This document shows positions 47,007 through 57,614 of a stretch of 64,000 nt of DNA, piece by piece (the first letter of the stretch is position 1; each line of letters begins with the position of its first letter). This DNA is from Euglena gracilis (taxonomy: Eukaryota > Euglenida > Euglenophyceae > Euglenales), in assembly GCA_039621445.1 (NCBI GenBank), contig CP154957.1, positions 6,318,504-6,382,503 of the forward strand, read 5' to 3'. The notes under the pieces are model-generated. The model was not told the DNA's origin and searched no databases. It worked only from the letters and a program-made list of their open reading frames with translations. The position numbers and the translations under genes are program-made.

Positions 47007-47488
47007 AGGGCTGGATAGAGGTAGAGGGATAGAGGTGATCTCTACCTCTACCTCTACCTCAGGTAGAGGTAGAGGTAGAGGTAGAGGTAGAGGTAGAGGT
47101 CACCTCTACCTCTACCATCCCTCTATGTCACCTCAATGTCAAATTTTAAGGAAAGGGGCTTATCAAAGAAAATTTATGCCGAATGAAGGCATTTTTATGT
47201 AAATTTTTTTTAATGCAAAATAGAAATTGGCCATTCTTGTCACAAATATCTTCTGGCAATTTTTGAGACCACCCATCCGGATATTTTTTCTCATTCCTAA
47301 CCTAAATAAGATGGGTTGAGATACTAATTTACCAAATTTGAGGCATTTGGAGCCTTTTGTTGCCCTTATTGATGGCAGTTTATGACATTTTATGGACATA
47401 GAGGTGACATAGAGGTAGAGGTAGAGGTAGAGGTGGGTCAGATAGAGGTAGAGGACTTTGACCTCTACCTCTACCTCTATCCAGCCCT
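47007..47488. repeat. Inverted element with (GAGGTA)n arms
   Basis: CAGGGCTGGATAGAGGTAGAGG at the left and CCTCTATCCAGCCCTG at the right; hexamer GAGGTA runs in both orientations. CAG/CTG ends as in the MITEs, but no 8-bp duplication is visible. Confidence 0.65.
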
Positions 47489-47807
47489 GCGGGGGTGCGG
47501 TCCCGTGATACCCCCCGTGACCCCCCCGTGACCCGCAATTGAGGGGTGCGAAATTTTTGACTGTGCAAGGAGGTTTGCAATCGATGGGCAGCGATTTGTG
47601 CCTTCCATGTTCTCACCGAGTCCACCCACAAGGTCCCCGAAACTGCCATTTGCCCCCCGTGACTCCCCCGTGACCCCCCCCCCCCTGACCCCCCCGTGAC
47701 CCGCGCCACCCCCTGCGTCATTCTTTCCTCTAATTTTAGAACCCAATCAGGAATTCGCGTGCCATTTGGGTCCAAAAATAGGTCCAATTACAGCCGGCGC
47801 CCCTATT

Positions 47808-47995
47808 TTTTGAAACGTTTTGACACATTCTTGAAACGTTTTGACAAAGCTTTTGAAATATTTTGACGGTATTCAGGAAATGTTTTGACAAGGGTTTTGG
47901 ACGTTTCTGTGCGCAATGTTTGAAATACTTTGACAAAATATTTGAAATGTTTTGACAAAATCTTTCAAACAAATTTGACAAAATCTTTGAGACTT
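47808..47995. repeat. Degenerate tandem repeat GAAATGTTTTGACAAA
   Basis: About nine imperfect units of 18-24 bp within the DIRS-C remnant. Confidence 0.7.
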
Positions 47996-48000
47996 TGTCC

Positions 48001-48494
48001 CGCAGGATGCCTCGTATGAGCGTACCAGGCATTCTCTTAAGGGATTGCAGTACCCCCCCCCCCCCCGGGGGGGGCTGGACTGCAGCCAGTGGGTTTTGGC
48101 AAGTGGGTTTTCTAGCAGACCCCCTGGGGTTTTCGGGCGGGACCCCCCCACCCCCCTGGGTGGGGTTTTTTGTTGAAAATATTTTGATCCAGAGACACGG
48201 GGGGCAGGGGCTTCCACGGTTCGCCACGTGTCGTCCGCACCACCACGTTCTCCAGCTGCTGCGGCGGCTGCTGCTTCGGGTAGTTCACATCGACTGGATA
48301 ATTCCAAAATCTTCTCCACAGCATTGCTTATTTAAGTCAAATAGAAATTGTACATTGTAAATTGATGTTCTTGTGGCCCGTGTCCCTCTGGATATTCGTT
48401 TGTTACTGACTTCTTCTCTTGGTTCGTCTTTGTTTGTGGACTCAGTTCCTATCTTCTGGTTTTCGCAGGGCAAATTTACGAGTCAGCCAGCTCC
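48001..48494 (-). mobile_element. DIRS-C fragment: 5' leader and gag start
   Basis: Minus-strand ORF 48324-48112 begins like other DIRS gag ORFs (PPQQLENVVVRTTRGEPWKP; compare PQQLEDLEMRTSRGKLW of DIRS-B). The leader continues to 48494, where DIRS-B interrupts it; its missing 5' end resumes at 57786-57900. Confidence 0.65.
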
Positions 48495-48612
48495 CTCGTA
48501 CTCCCTCGAGGGAAACCGACCAGGGAGGAAGGGACACCGAGGGCGAAGCACAAAGACCTTGTGAGGCCATGCCTTGCTCGCCAGCGGTGTTGTGTGATTG
48601 TTGCGTGTTGGG

Positions 48613-49585
48613 TTAGGACTCCCTGCTTAGTGCCGCCTCGCCGGAGTTGGCTGACGATGTGGCTCCGACGTGACGGCTGTGGCGTTTTCTCTTTCCCCTT
48701 GGGGGGGTCCCCCCCCTCTGCCCCCCCTGGCCCCCACTCTCTGACCGAGGGCTTTTGAACACAAATTTTCTTTTACGGGTGGGGGGGTCGGGCTCACAAG
48801 GTCTTTGTGCTTCGCCCTCGGTGTCCCTTCCTCCCTGGTCGGTTTCCCTCGAGGGAGTACGAGACACCTCGGGCTCCGCACTTTGCCCTTGTGAGGCCAG
48901 ATTGTGCACTGAAATTAGGGGGGCCAGGGCATTTTCCAGGGCACCTTGGGCACCAAGTCGTTGATAGTGGGCTGTAAAAGCCTCCACGCCCCTCCACTGG
49001 CCAATCTCACAAACTTCTTGGGCAGAAAGGCCCAATTTTTTGAGCAACCCAACTCCTGCCCCTCTGGTGGAGTGTTGCCCCCCACACCTGGGGGGTCACC
49101 CCATGCTTGGCCAAAAATTCTTTTGTTATCGAAGCAATGGTATCTGCACTAATGGGCTTAAAAGGGGGCTTTAGTGAAAATCAGAAGGGGTCCCCCGGGT
49201 CTGACGAATGACCTTGTTGCTGCAACATATGACATCATCAAATGAAATGGGCTGATTTGGGGGCATTGTGGAATGGACACAACTCTTTCCCATTTGTGGA
49301 ACTTTTGGCCTTTACGCCTAATTTTAATATAGGGCGCCTTGCCCAACACACTGGTTGTGCGTTTGATCCGCTCCAAATCTGAAGATCTGTATAAACAGAG
49401 GATTCGTGAGCAAAAAATAAGTTGTGTACGCAATGTACACATATCAGTGGGAAAGGGGGCCTTGGCCAGCCCCAGGAGAATTGGGAGGGGATCCCAAAAT
49501 GCACCATATTTTTCCAGATTTTGGTTCCAGAGCCTCTTGTAAGGTGCCTACACGGTGTGGAATCTCAATCCACCAAACCCATGAA
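48613..49585 (-). pseudogene. DIRS-B tyrosine recombinase, frameshifted
   Basis: Catalytic blocks are present in different frames: LYRSSDLERIKRTT, HSTRGAG (His codon at 49072-49074), LGL...EIGQW and the nucleophile region AHYQRLG (Tyr codon at 48964-48966). The final frame runs through the internal complementary region. Confidence 0.75.
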
Positions 49586-50660
49586 TCAAAAGCATAGCAC
49601 TGTATGCATTACGTGCCTGGGCCTTAGAGAATTGAAATAATTGTACCAAAGCGTCAGCCACTTGGTCGGTAGTGGCTTCAGGGGGTGGGGTACCCCCATT
49701 TTTTGCAAAATTGCCCATAACAGTGTGAAAGCACTTTGATACCGTTTCAGACCGGGGTTTCTTCCCAGGAAATCTTCAATGGTCTGATTTTGTATTTGTT
49801 TCCCCTCCAGGATTTGCCTGAGCAAATCATGCAAAGAAGGGGCCATCTGGGGGGTGGCATTTTCTCCCCCCTGCAGTTTTTGAACATGCCCCTGTAGGGG
49901 GTGATTTTCAGGCAGGGGGTCCCTGGAACCTTCATCTTTATTAATTGGGGCCACCATGTGGCTGAATCCCAAAAGGGGGTGACCATCAAAACTTTGGTGT
50001 GGGGAAATGCTTTCAGTCTGGGGAGAAAATTTTGAATTATTGACCAAGGGGGGTTGGCATAAAGTCCCCCCATGTTGTCCAGTGGGCATTGTAATGCATC
50101 CACTGCTGTGGCCTCCCAATGGGGCCACCTGACCACAAATTTGTGCAGTTTTTTGTTGCCTGGGGAGGCAAATAAATCTGTTTCCAACTGAATGAAATTT
50201 TGGAAATACTGCCTTAGCCATTGAAAAAGTTGTGGGTCTAGGGAGTAATCCCCCCCTGTCCATTTCCCATCTGCTGATGGGGTCTGCTAGGCATTTGTCT
50301 GAAGGAATCCATTTTACTTGAAGGTTTATGTTGTGCTCCATGCACCATTTGAAAAAGGGTCGAAGCATTTCGTTGAAGGGGTCTTTTCTCCACCCACCTT
50401 TTGTCAGGTAATAGAAAATTACCTGATTGTCCACTGACAGGGACACGGTTTCCCCTAGTTTGCTTAAACTTTTCACTGTGTTGATTGCTGCGTGCAATTC
50501 TTTGACATTTATATGTAAAATGGAGTTTTCTCTCCAAAACTCCTGGACAGTACTTCCAGTGTGGATGTCCAGCCCCCCCCACGCATGGGTGCTGCTGTCT
50601 GAGTGCAACTCTCTGGTTGCACCTTGGGGGAAGGGTCTGCCCCCCCAGGTGTCCAGCAGA
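49586..50660 (-). pseudogene. DIRS-B RNase H and Dam-like methyltransferase region
   Basis: RNase H: LHSDSSTHAWGG, ELHAAINTVKSLSK, LSVDNQVIFYYLTKGGW, KWIPSDKCLADPISR. Then a frameshift near 50190 and the methyltransferase-like block TDLFASPGNKKLHKF with YANPPWSII (about 50044-50058) in the 49747-50187 frame. Confidence 0.75.
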
Positions 50661-52698
50661 ATTTTTTTTCCCGTAATTGGGTTTTGATGTCTTGAGAAAT
50701 GAGGTGCTTTGAGTCCCAGGGGGCTGCAGAATTTGTAACAAGAAAATTGGCCAGAGAATCTGTAAAAGCCCTTAAAAAGGGCAGGGCCATAAGGTTGCAC
50801 CTTATTTGTCCCAAAATGGCAGCTAGTTGCCTTTTTGACAGGTAATCGTTTTTCACGATTTTTCCCAGTTCCTTCTTTATTGTCTTGACGTTTTGAGGGG
50901 GCACTTGCAATTTTCCTTCTTGAAAGTTTAGTTGAAAGCCCAGGTGATTTACAGTTTTGGTGGGTTGCAGGGTTGATTTTTTGACATTTATTTTGAACCC
51001 TGAGTTCAATAAATCTTTTGTCACTGTGTTCAGATGACTTTGCAAAATGATTTGGGTGGAAGCAACAAGTAAAATGTCGTCCAGGTAAATAAACACCTGG
51101 ATGCCCCGTTTTCTCCAAAGTTTTTCGAATGTTTTCATAACCCCCATGAAAATCTGGGGCATTACGTTTAGGCCAAAACAGCCTGCCTGGAATTCCCAGG
51201 TCTGTCCCCCCACCTGGTGTCTTAAAAAGGGGCTGAGGGCTGGGTTTACTGGGATGTGGAAATACGCATCCTTTAAATCTATTTTGGCTGCCCAGTGGCC
51301 TTTTTGCAAAACTGGAAAAATGTTCTGGATATGATCCAGTCTGAAGGGTTTTACTTGGAAATGTTGATTTATTTCCCTGCAGTCGCTGATCATTCTCCAT
51401 TTTATTGCCCCCCCTTCTGGCTTTGATATCAAAAACCAGGGGATTAAATGCTGGGTTTTGGAATTCCCCACTCTTTCTACTGAACCAGTTTTTTCGTAGT
51501 CCAGAAGAATTTTCTCTGCCTGATTCAAATCCAGGTTGGCTCTGGTCTTTGGGTGGGTGGACAATTTGGGGGGGTTTACCCAGGGGGGTTGAATGCCATC
51601 CTTGATGAGCTGACAGGTTGCTGGGGGTGCATTTTTCTGCCACCATTTTATGCTCTTTTGGAGTCTTTGATGCAGGGGGGTGTCTCCCCATTGTTTCTCG
51701 TTTGCATTTATCTTCTCCAGCAATGGATTTGGGGGGGCTGGGTTGGAGTTGTTGGGCATGGGACAGCCCTTGGAGCCCCCAGGGATTGAGCATTTTGCAA
51801 AGTTAAATGATTCTGGGGGGATGTGCATGAATGAATGCATGAATGCTCTCCCTCTCTCCTCACACTCTCTCTGGAGGATCTTGTTGTTGGGTTCCATACC
51901 ATAGGGCTTACTGCCCCTGTGTTGCCTAACTGGCCTCCTTGTTGTTGATGTGGTTGGTTGCCATACCATAGGGGGGCCTCTGAGGGTCCCCCCCTTGACG
52001 AATTCACTTTGGAATGAAGAAGCGTAAATGCTTTTAGGGGTTCTCCCCCTTCCACCTGATCCTCCTTGAGGGAAACTGGGGTTCCCTCGTCCTCCTGGGG
52101 CTGCTGATTTATGTAAAGAGCCCCTGTGGGGCTGCCGCTTAGCTTCTGGCCCCAGTGGCCTGTGCATAATGAGCCCAGCGGGCTTGAAAATAAATGGCCG
52201 CCATGGCCCTGGTTTGTGGCCTCCATGGCCTGGGGAATGCCGTCGTGGCCCAGCAGATATTGGCCGCCATGGCCCTGCTTTGAAAGGGTCCCCTGCCCTT
52301 GTTGAATGGTCTTGACCCCCCTGGGTCTTGGGCATCTTTCTCTGTCCTTGGCTTCCATGCCCAATTGAAATCTTGGGGGGCATTGACCCTGCCCCTTTGT
52401 CGGGAATGTGGAAAAGACTTTTTGAAAAGAAATTTTTGGCAGACCTTTTGGATGACCTCTCCCAGTGGGGGTTGACTTGAAATACTCGCCGCCATGGCCT
52501 CTGTGATGCTCTCCCCCTTGGCCTTGGTTCCATCTGCCCATGTGGGCTCTGGCCCTCTGGCCTGAATTTCTGGCTGGTATTTTGAATTGTAAGGGTACTT
52601 GACCCTGGAAGTTCTGTCTGGGCTGGGCCCTGGGCCTTGGAGGGCCTGGGGCCATTGGTCCTTTCCCCTTTCTGGATTTCCTGACCACTGTCTGCCAA
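50509..52698 (-). CDS. DIRS-B reverse transcriptase frame
   Basis: Frame of 729 codons; the RT domain occupies roughly its second half: KWRMISDCREINQHF, AKIDLKDAYFHIPVNPALSP, FGLNVMPQIFMGVM and the catalytic YLDDILL (51076-51087). Copies element RNA into DNA. The frame leaves the homologous path at the start of RNase H near 50640, at a run of seven G (minus strand), and the rest continues in the 49586-51793 frame. Confidence 0.8.
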   Translation of the reverse strand: MADSGQEIQKGERTNGPRPSKAQGPAQTELPGSSTLTIQNTSQKFRPEGQSPHGQMEPRPRGRASQRPWRRVFQVNPHWERSSKRSAKNFFSKSLFHIPDKGAGSMPPKISIGHGSQGQRKMPKTQGGQDHSTRAGDPFKAGPWRPISAGPRRHSPGHGGHKPGPWRPFIFKPAGLIMHRPLGPEAKRQPHRGSLHKSAAPGGRGNPSFPQGGSGGRGRTPKSIYASSFQSEFVKGGTLRGPPMVWQPTTSTTRRPVRQHRGSKPYGMEPNNKILQRECEERGRAFMHSFMHIPPESFNFAKCSIPGGSKGCPMPNNSNPAPPNPLLEKINANEKQWGDTPLHQRLQKSIKWWQKNAPPATCQLIKDGIQPPWVNPPKLSTHPKTRANLDLNQAEKILLDYEKTGSVERVGNSKTQHLIPWFLISKPEGGAIKWRMISDCREINQHFQVKPFRLDHIQNIFPVLQKGHWAAKIDLKDAYFHIPVNPALSPFLRHQVGGQTWEFQAGCFGLNVMPQIFMGVMKTFEKLWRKRGIQVFIYLDDILLVASTQIILQSHLNTVTKDLLNSGFKINVKKSTLQPTKTVNHLGFQLNFQEGKLQVPPQNVKTIKKELGKIVKNDYLSKRQLAAILGQIRCNLMALPFLRAFTDSLANFLVTNSAAPWDSKHLISQDIKTQLREKKFCWTPGGADPSPKVQPESCTQTAAPMRGGGWTSTLEVLSRSFGEKTPFYI

Positions 52699-52865
52699 TG
52701 GCTGTGGTCACTGGGGGGGTTTGGCTGTTGTGAAATTTCTGAGAGGGGTAGGGAAGGGGTGACCACAGCTTGCCACGGCTTGTCCGCATCTCCAGGTCCT
52801 CCAGCTGCTGCGGCCACCGCTGCTTCTCGTCGTAATACCAATTTCTTCCCCAAGTCATCTTTCAT
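51708..52865 (-). CDS. DIRS-B gag-like ORF
   Basis: 385 codons. N-terminal third rich in A/P/S with HWQTVVRKSRKGKG; then G/H/Q-rich repeats built on GHGG. Overlaps the RT frame as in other DIRS elements. Function inferred from position: nucleic-acid-binding structural protein. Confidence 0.6.
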   Translation of the reverse strand: MKDDLGKKLVLRREAAVAAAAGGPGDADKPWQAVVTPSLPLSEISQQPNPPSDHSHWQTVVRKSRKGKGPMAPGPPRPRAQPRQNFQGQVPLQFKIPARNSGQRARAHMGRWNQGQGGEHHRGHGGEYFKSTPTGRGHPKGLPKISFQKVFSTFPTKGQGQCPPRFQLGMEAKDRERCPRPRGVKTIQQGQGTLSKQGHGGQYLLGHDGIPQAMEATNQGHGGHLFSSPLGSLCTGHWGQKLSGSPTGALYINQQPQEDEGTPVSLKEDQVEGGEPLKAFTLLHSKVNSSRGGPSEAPLWYGNQPHQQQGGQLGNTGAVSPMVWNPTTRSSRESVRREGEHSCIHSCTSPQNHLTLQNAQSLGAPRAVPCPTTPTQPPQIHCWRR

Positions 52866-53100
52866 TGAAGTCAGTTGTTGAATTTTTTTTTGAAGTTTGA
52901 TATTCGGCTGGTTCTTCTCGTTCTGGAATTTGAATTTGACTTGAACTTTCTTTGGTGACTTCGTAGTCTTGAGTTGAGGTATTCTCCTTTCTTCTTGGTG
53001 TCGAAGGGCAATTTAGGAATCAGCCAACTCCGGCGAAAAAAGGCACTAAGCAGGGAGTCCTAACCCAACACGCAAAAATCACACAACACCGCCGGCGAGC

Positions 53101-53228
53101 AGACCATTCGGGCTCCGCACTGCGAGATGGTGAGGTCCTGCTTTCCTTGCCGGCTGTTCTGTTCTGGTGTGTTTGTGCGTGCGCGGGGGGTGCTTCTTAC
53201 TGCTTTTTGTTGCCGGAGTTGGCTGATT
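53101..53228 (+). repeat. DIRS-A left inverted terminal repeat
   Basis: From GACCATTCGGGCTCCGCAC to GTTGCCGGAGTTGGC; pairs with 57585-57690 and, at its outer 40 bp, with the internal complementary region. Confidence 0.85.
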
Positions 53229-53355
53229 CCTATTTCTGCCCTTCGACCTCAAGGAGAAAGAGTTTTACTACTACGAGTTCAAGTGGAATTGTTTTTCGAG
53301 GAGTTCTGCCTTCCCGAGAACCAATACTCTTACCAACTGGTGGACCGAACTTTCT

Positions 53356-54450
53356 GTGGAACTTCAACTTCCTGCAGGAAGAATTCAACTGGAACTGGAA
53401 GAAATTCAAGAAAGAAGAACAAGAAACACAACAGATATCGACAACTGGATTTCCATGAAGAATGAATTTCAAAGAAACTCTGAATCTCAAGAAGAACTGC
53501 AAAGAACTTTCAAGAAGTCAGCTGAAGCTGGGGAAAGTGGAGTCACAGCAGCAGCTGCAGAAGCTGGAGGGGCGGCAGCAACTAGCCAGTCCGTGGCCAT
53601 CGCAACCCCCCCACCCCCCAAGGCTTCTGAGATTTTCAAATCCCCCTCTCAACATGAGAATGGCCATGGACCATGGACAACTGTGGTCAGGAAGAGAAGA
53701 CAGAAGGGGAATACCATCACAGGTCCAACAGACTCCCCCCCCTTTTCTATGTCCACCCCCTTCCAGGGGTCAAGACAAAGGCTATGGCAGCCTTTCAACA
53801 AATCCAAAGGATTCAAATTATCATGGCTATGGCAGCCATCAACAAAAAGGACCTGGGGTCCAAATTCAAGGCTATGGAAGCCATTACTCAAGAGGGCAGT
53901 GGGCCCAGGGGACAGGCTATGGCAGCCAGTACCCCAACCTGGAAAGAGCCCATTGGGGAAAGGTGTGTCCAACTTCCCCCCCAGCAATTTCAGACACAAA
54001 CCCCCCAGGAGTGGCAAGCCAATGCCAAGAACAGGCCATGGTGGCCTTTATGGGAAATCAAGAGGGACAGAGAAGAGACAGTCCCAGAGAAAAGGCCAAT
54101 GGAGGCCAAGCAAGCCTGAGAGCCAAGGGAGGCCAGAAGGCAAATGGTGGCCAAGCAGGCCTGAGTGCCAGGGGAGGCCAGAAGGCAAATGGTGGCCAAG
54201 GCAATCACCACATCAGCCCTTGGGGGGGAGGCCCAAGATTGGCTCAGACAGGCCCCCCCCAGAAGATAATCAGCCCAGCCTTGTATATACCCCCTCATTT
54301 CAGGCACAGACCTTCCCCCATCATTCACAAACAGGGGGAAAGCCTGTCTTTGGAAAGCCCTATGGCAGGGCCAGCTACAGCCCCAGTGATGGGGCAACCA
54401 GGGGTGACCCCAGTGATGGGGCAACCAAGGGGAAGGACCCCAGTGATGGG
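53356..54450 (+). CDS. DIRS-A gag-like ORF
   Basis: Frame open from 53356 to 55677; the part up to about 54450 behaves like the DIRS first ORF: coiled-coil-like E/Q/K-rich start (residues 1-60), Ala-rich stretch, PWTTVVRKRRQKG, then repetitive W/G/K/P-rich units (RLWQP, EGKWWPSRPE). Beyond 54450 the RT domain is in the other frame. The end of the real protein is uncertain. Confidence 0.6.
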
Positions 54451-55600
54451 GCCTGTGGAGTCCCCAGACACATTACACCCAGGGGTACCCCCTTACAAAG
54501 CCCTGCAGACCAGCATCCCCCATTGGGTCAAGGCAGGAGCCAGCAGAGAGGTATTAAACCTGATAAGGGAGGGAGTTATGGCAGATCTTCTCCTCCCCCC
54601 TCAAATGTCCTTAAAAGTTCCCTTCAAAACTCCCCAGGAAGTAATGACTGCCCAAAAAATTCTGAGAGAATACGAATGTGCAGGGGCAACCAGGCAAATC
54701 CCCCCAGAGGAGGCAAAACATTTTGTCCCTTACTTCATAATTTCCAAAAAAGAAGGGGAAAAGACCAAGGAAAGACTGATTTCAGATTGTCGACAGTTAA
54801 ATCACTATTTCACCCCCCAGAAGTTCAGGCTGGAACACATGGGAAACATTTTCCCATACCTAAGAAAAGGATGGTTCTGTGGAAAAATAGATCTGAAAGA
54901 TGCTTATTTTCACCTAAAACTGCACAGCAGCCTGGAAAAACATGTCTGCATGCAAGTGGGGGGGAAAACTTGGCAGTTTCAAGCTGCATGTTTTGGTATA
55001 AGCAGCCTGCCACAAAAATTTATGACTCTCATGAGAGTCTGGGAAAGGAAGTGGAGAAAGGAGGGAAAGGTAGTTTTCATCTACCTAGACGACATTTTGC
55101 TGTTAGCCCCCAGCAAAAAGACTGCAGCCCAACATTTGGCAGAAATAAAGCAGGACCTTTTATTGGCAGGTTTCAGATTAAACCTCCCCAAATCCTGTCT
55201 GGAACCCACACAGGAAATAAAACATTTGGGCCAGTGGGTCAATTTGAAAAAGGGCCAGCTGGAAATCCCACAGGAAAAATTAAAATCCTTAAGAAAGGAG
55301 CTGGGAAAAGTGCTCACAGCACAAAAAATGAGCTGCAGAAAACTCAGCTCTATTGTGGGGCAAGTCAGAAGCTATTTAGTCTCCATGCCATTTCTCAGAA
55401 TTCTGACAGATCAACTTTGCAAAATGGTGGATTTGCACACAAAGTGGGGTTGGGACCACACCCTAACCATTCCCCAAGGGGTCAAAGATCAAATTGTGGA
55501 GTTAAAAGAGTTTTTGCAGCCAGGTGTGGGCAGAGCCTTTCAATCCCAGGCCTCTCAGGATCTGTTTTCAGACAGCAGCACCTGGCAGTGGGGGGGGGCT
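53462..55600 (+). CDS. DIRS-A reverse transcriptase ORF
   Basis: Frame open 53462-56341 (959 codons). Domain order by residue: linker with P-rich repeats 1-330, RT about 370-690 with RLISDCRQLNHYF, GKIDLKDAYFHLKL (near 475), FQAACFGISSLPQKF and catalytic YLDDILLLA (near 541), thumb, then RNase H start FSDSSTWQWGG near 700. After the G9 run at 55590-55598 the homologous path moves to the frame of the next ORF, so this ORF's last 245 codons are probably not used. RT and RNase H copy the RNA to DNA. Confidence 0.85.
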
Positions 55601-57614
55601 GGACAAAAACTCAGGCCAAAAAGTGCAGGATTTTTGGAGGGACCTGCACATCCTTCACATCAACCAAAAAGAATTGATGTCAGCAGTGGAGACAGTAAAA
55701 AGTCTGGCAAAACCAAAACAAACCATAATGCTTCATGTGGACAGCCAAGTGGCTGTAAGTTATCTAACAAAATGGGGAGGCAAAAAGCCCTACCTAAATT
55801 CCATTTTAAAACCCCTGCTGTATCATTGCCAAGAAAAGCAAATCAATTTGCAGGTGGTTTGGGTTCCCACAAAAGAGAAATTGGCAGACTCCCTGACCAG
55901 GGAGCAAAAGGACCCAGGGGATTATACCCTAAACCTACATATCTTTCACCAAATCCTGAAATTTTTCAGACAGGACATCACCCCAGAGGTGGACATGTTT
56001 TGCACACCCAGCAACAAAAAATTCCCCAAGTTTGTTTGTCGATACCCCCACCAAGGGGCTTTGCTGGTGGATGCCTTGAAGGCAGATTTGAGGGGCCTCC
56101 CCCCAGTTTATGCAAACCCCCCCTGGAGCATCATTCCCCAATGGGTTCAGAGATTAATGGTAAACCCAGACCTGACTTGTCTGTTGATCGTACCCCACTG
56201 GGCTTCAACATCATGGTGGCGCCAATTAATGGCAATCAGAAAGCCAGGCAGCAAAGTTTTGTTGGTACCCCCAATGGGGTCTATTCACCAACTGCTGGGG
56301 GGAGGAGATGCCCCCCCCAAGGTGGAAATTGGCCTGCTTGATTGTGTCAGGCAAATATTACAATCCCAGGAAGTTTCGATGTCCAGTATCGACACTTACA
56401 TAAAAAATCTGGGAAATGTCAAGAGATATGATTCAGCCTTCAGGACATTGGTGGGCCAATTGTTGCACAAAGGGGTGCCCCTGCAGGACTGCACAGTCCA
56501 CAAGATGGCCGAGGCCATCCTCGATTTGGCTGCCCACAGCCTCAACACTGCACGAAATGCATATGCAGCAGTTTTATTACTCCCAGGGTTTGGGTCATTG
56601 AGGTTTTCCCCTCTTTTGTCTCCATTGAAAAGGAAGTGGAATTCCAATGTCTGCAAGTATGCCCATTTCTGGGACCCCACTGATTTCTTAGAAACAATCA
56701 TCAGGAAATCCAAACCCCTCTCAGACCTGTCTGTGAAAGAGCTCAGAAACAGACTCATCATCTGTTGGAGGCTGTTAGCCCTCCACAGGGGGGTTGATTT
56801 AGCCAGAACCCAGCGAAAAATCAGTTTCGTGGGAGAAAAAATTTTCATTTTATTGCAAAGGAAAGGGTGGCAATTCCCAAGATGGGAGGAGATTTTGAAT
56901 TTGCCACACACCCCCCTCATCAGCCCCTGGCATTTATTGAAAGAATATGTGGAAAGGACAGCCCACATGGTTGGACACAAAAATAATTTGTTATGGTCTT
57001 TGGATGGTAAAAGACCTTTGACATCAGAAAGGGTGAATTCCCTTACCAAAGAAATTCTGCAAGAGGGGGGGGTGGACACCACCCATTGGAAACCCCACAG
57101 CACCAGAGGGGCTGGGGTCTTATGGTGGAAAAATGCTGGTTTGCAAGTGGAAGAAGTCCAGCAGCTGGGTCAGTGGAAAAATTTTGGGGCCTTCCAAGCC
57201 CATTATTTGCGACTTGGGGTCGTATCAAAAATTCAAAATATTATGGCCCAAAGGGGGGTGCACAGTACCTCACCATCTCGCAGTGCGGAGCCCGAATGGT
57301 CTCGGACTCCCACGACAGAGGAAGGGGGGGGAAGGGACCAAGAGGGCGAAGCACAAGAAGATGGTGAGCCCAACCCTCCCACCCAAAAAATCAGCAGAAA
57401 ACGAAAGACATCCCAACCAGAAAGGGGACCCCCGACCAAGCAGCCCCAACCACCCACCCAGAAACACAGAAAGAGACCACCATCCCCATCAGGGGGGGGG
57501 GCCCCCACCAAGCGACCATGGGAGAGGGGGGGGGCGGGGCCACGGCGGTTCCACTTCGCCAAGGTGTCGGACGAGGCCTCATCATCGCCAACTCCGGCAA
57601 CAAAGGCGCAGTAA
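55524..57614 (+). CDS. DIRS-A RNase H / methyltransferase / tyrosine recombinase ORF
   Basis: 696 codons. RNase H continues in residues 25-110 (HINQKELMSAVETVKSL, LHVDSQVAVSYLTKWGG, VWVPTKEKLADSLTRE). A Dam-like N6-adenine methyltransferase remnant follows (VDMFCTPSNKKFPKF, YANPPWSII near 195). The tyrosine recombinase occupies about 330-580: first arginine in LHRGVDLAR (422), HSTRGAG (His 525, Arg 528), LGQW and nucleophile Tyr 561 in AHYLRLG. It would integrate the circular DNA. The basic, proline-rich tail from about 600 reads through the internal complementary region. All catalytic residues are present. Confidence 0.85.
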   Translation: MWAEPFNPRPLRICFQTAAPGSGGGLDKNSGQKVQDFWRDLHILHINQKELMSAVETVKSLAKPKQTIMLHVDSQVAVSYLTKWGGKKPYLNSILKPLLYHCQEKQINLQVVWVPTKEKLADSLTREQKDPGDYTLNLHIFHQILKFFRQDITPEVDMFCTPSNKKFPKFVCRYPHQGALLVDALKADLRGLPPVYANPPWSIIPQWVQRLMVNPDLTCLLIVPHWASTSWWRQLMAIRKPGSKVLLVPPMGSIHQLLGGGDAPPKVEIGLLDCVRQILQSQEVSMSSIDTYIKNLGNVKRYDSAFRTLVGQLLHKGVPLQDCTVHKMAEAILDLAAHSLNTARNAYAAVLLLPGFGSLRFSPLLSPLKRKWNSNVCKYAHFWDPTDFLETIIRKSKPLSDLSVKELRNRLIICWRLLALHRGVDLARTQRKISFVGEKIFILLQRKGWQFPRWEEILNLPHTPLISPWHLLKEYVERTAHMVGHKNNLLWSLDGKRPLTSERVNSLTKEILQEGGVDTTHWKPHSTRGAGVLWWKNAGLQVEEVQQLGQWKNFGAFQAHYLRLGVVSKIQNIMAQRGVHSTSPSRSAEPEWSRTPTTEEGGGRDQEGEAQEDGEPNPPTQKISRKRKTSQPERGPPTKQPQPPTQKHRKRPPSPSGGGAPTKRPWERGGAGPRRFHFAKVSDEASSSPTPATKAQ
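57262..57366 (+). repeat. DIRS-A internal complementary region
   Basis: ACCTCACCATCTCGCAGTGC... complements the left end; CGGACTCCCACGACAGAGG... complements the right end. The junction between the two halves is at TGGTCT|CGGACT. Confidence 0.88.

Noticed and set aside
46467-47032. ORFs rich in Pro and Gly on both strands
   Set aside because: G/C homopolymer block; no domain, overlapping ORFs in several frames.
47808-47995. CRISPR-like array
   Set aside because: Units are degenerate, directly adjoining and lack spacers; eukaryotic context.
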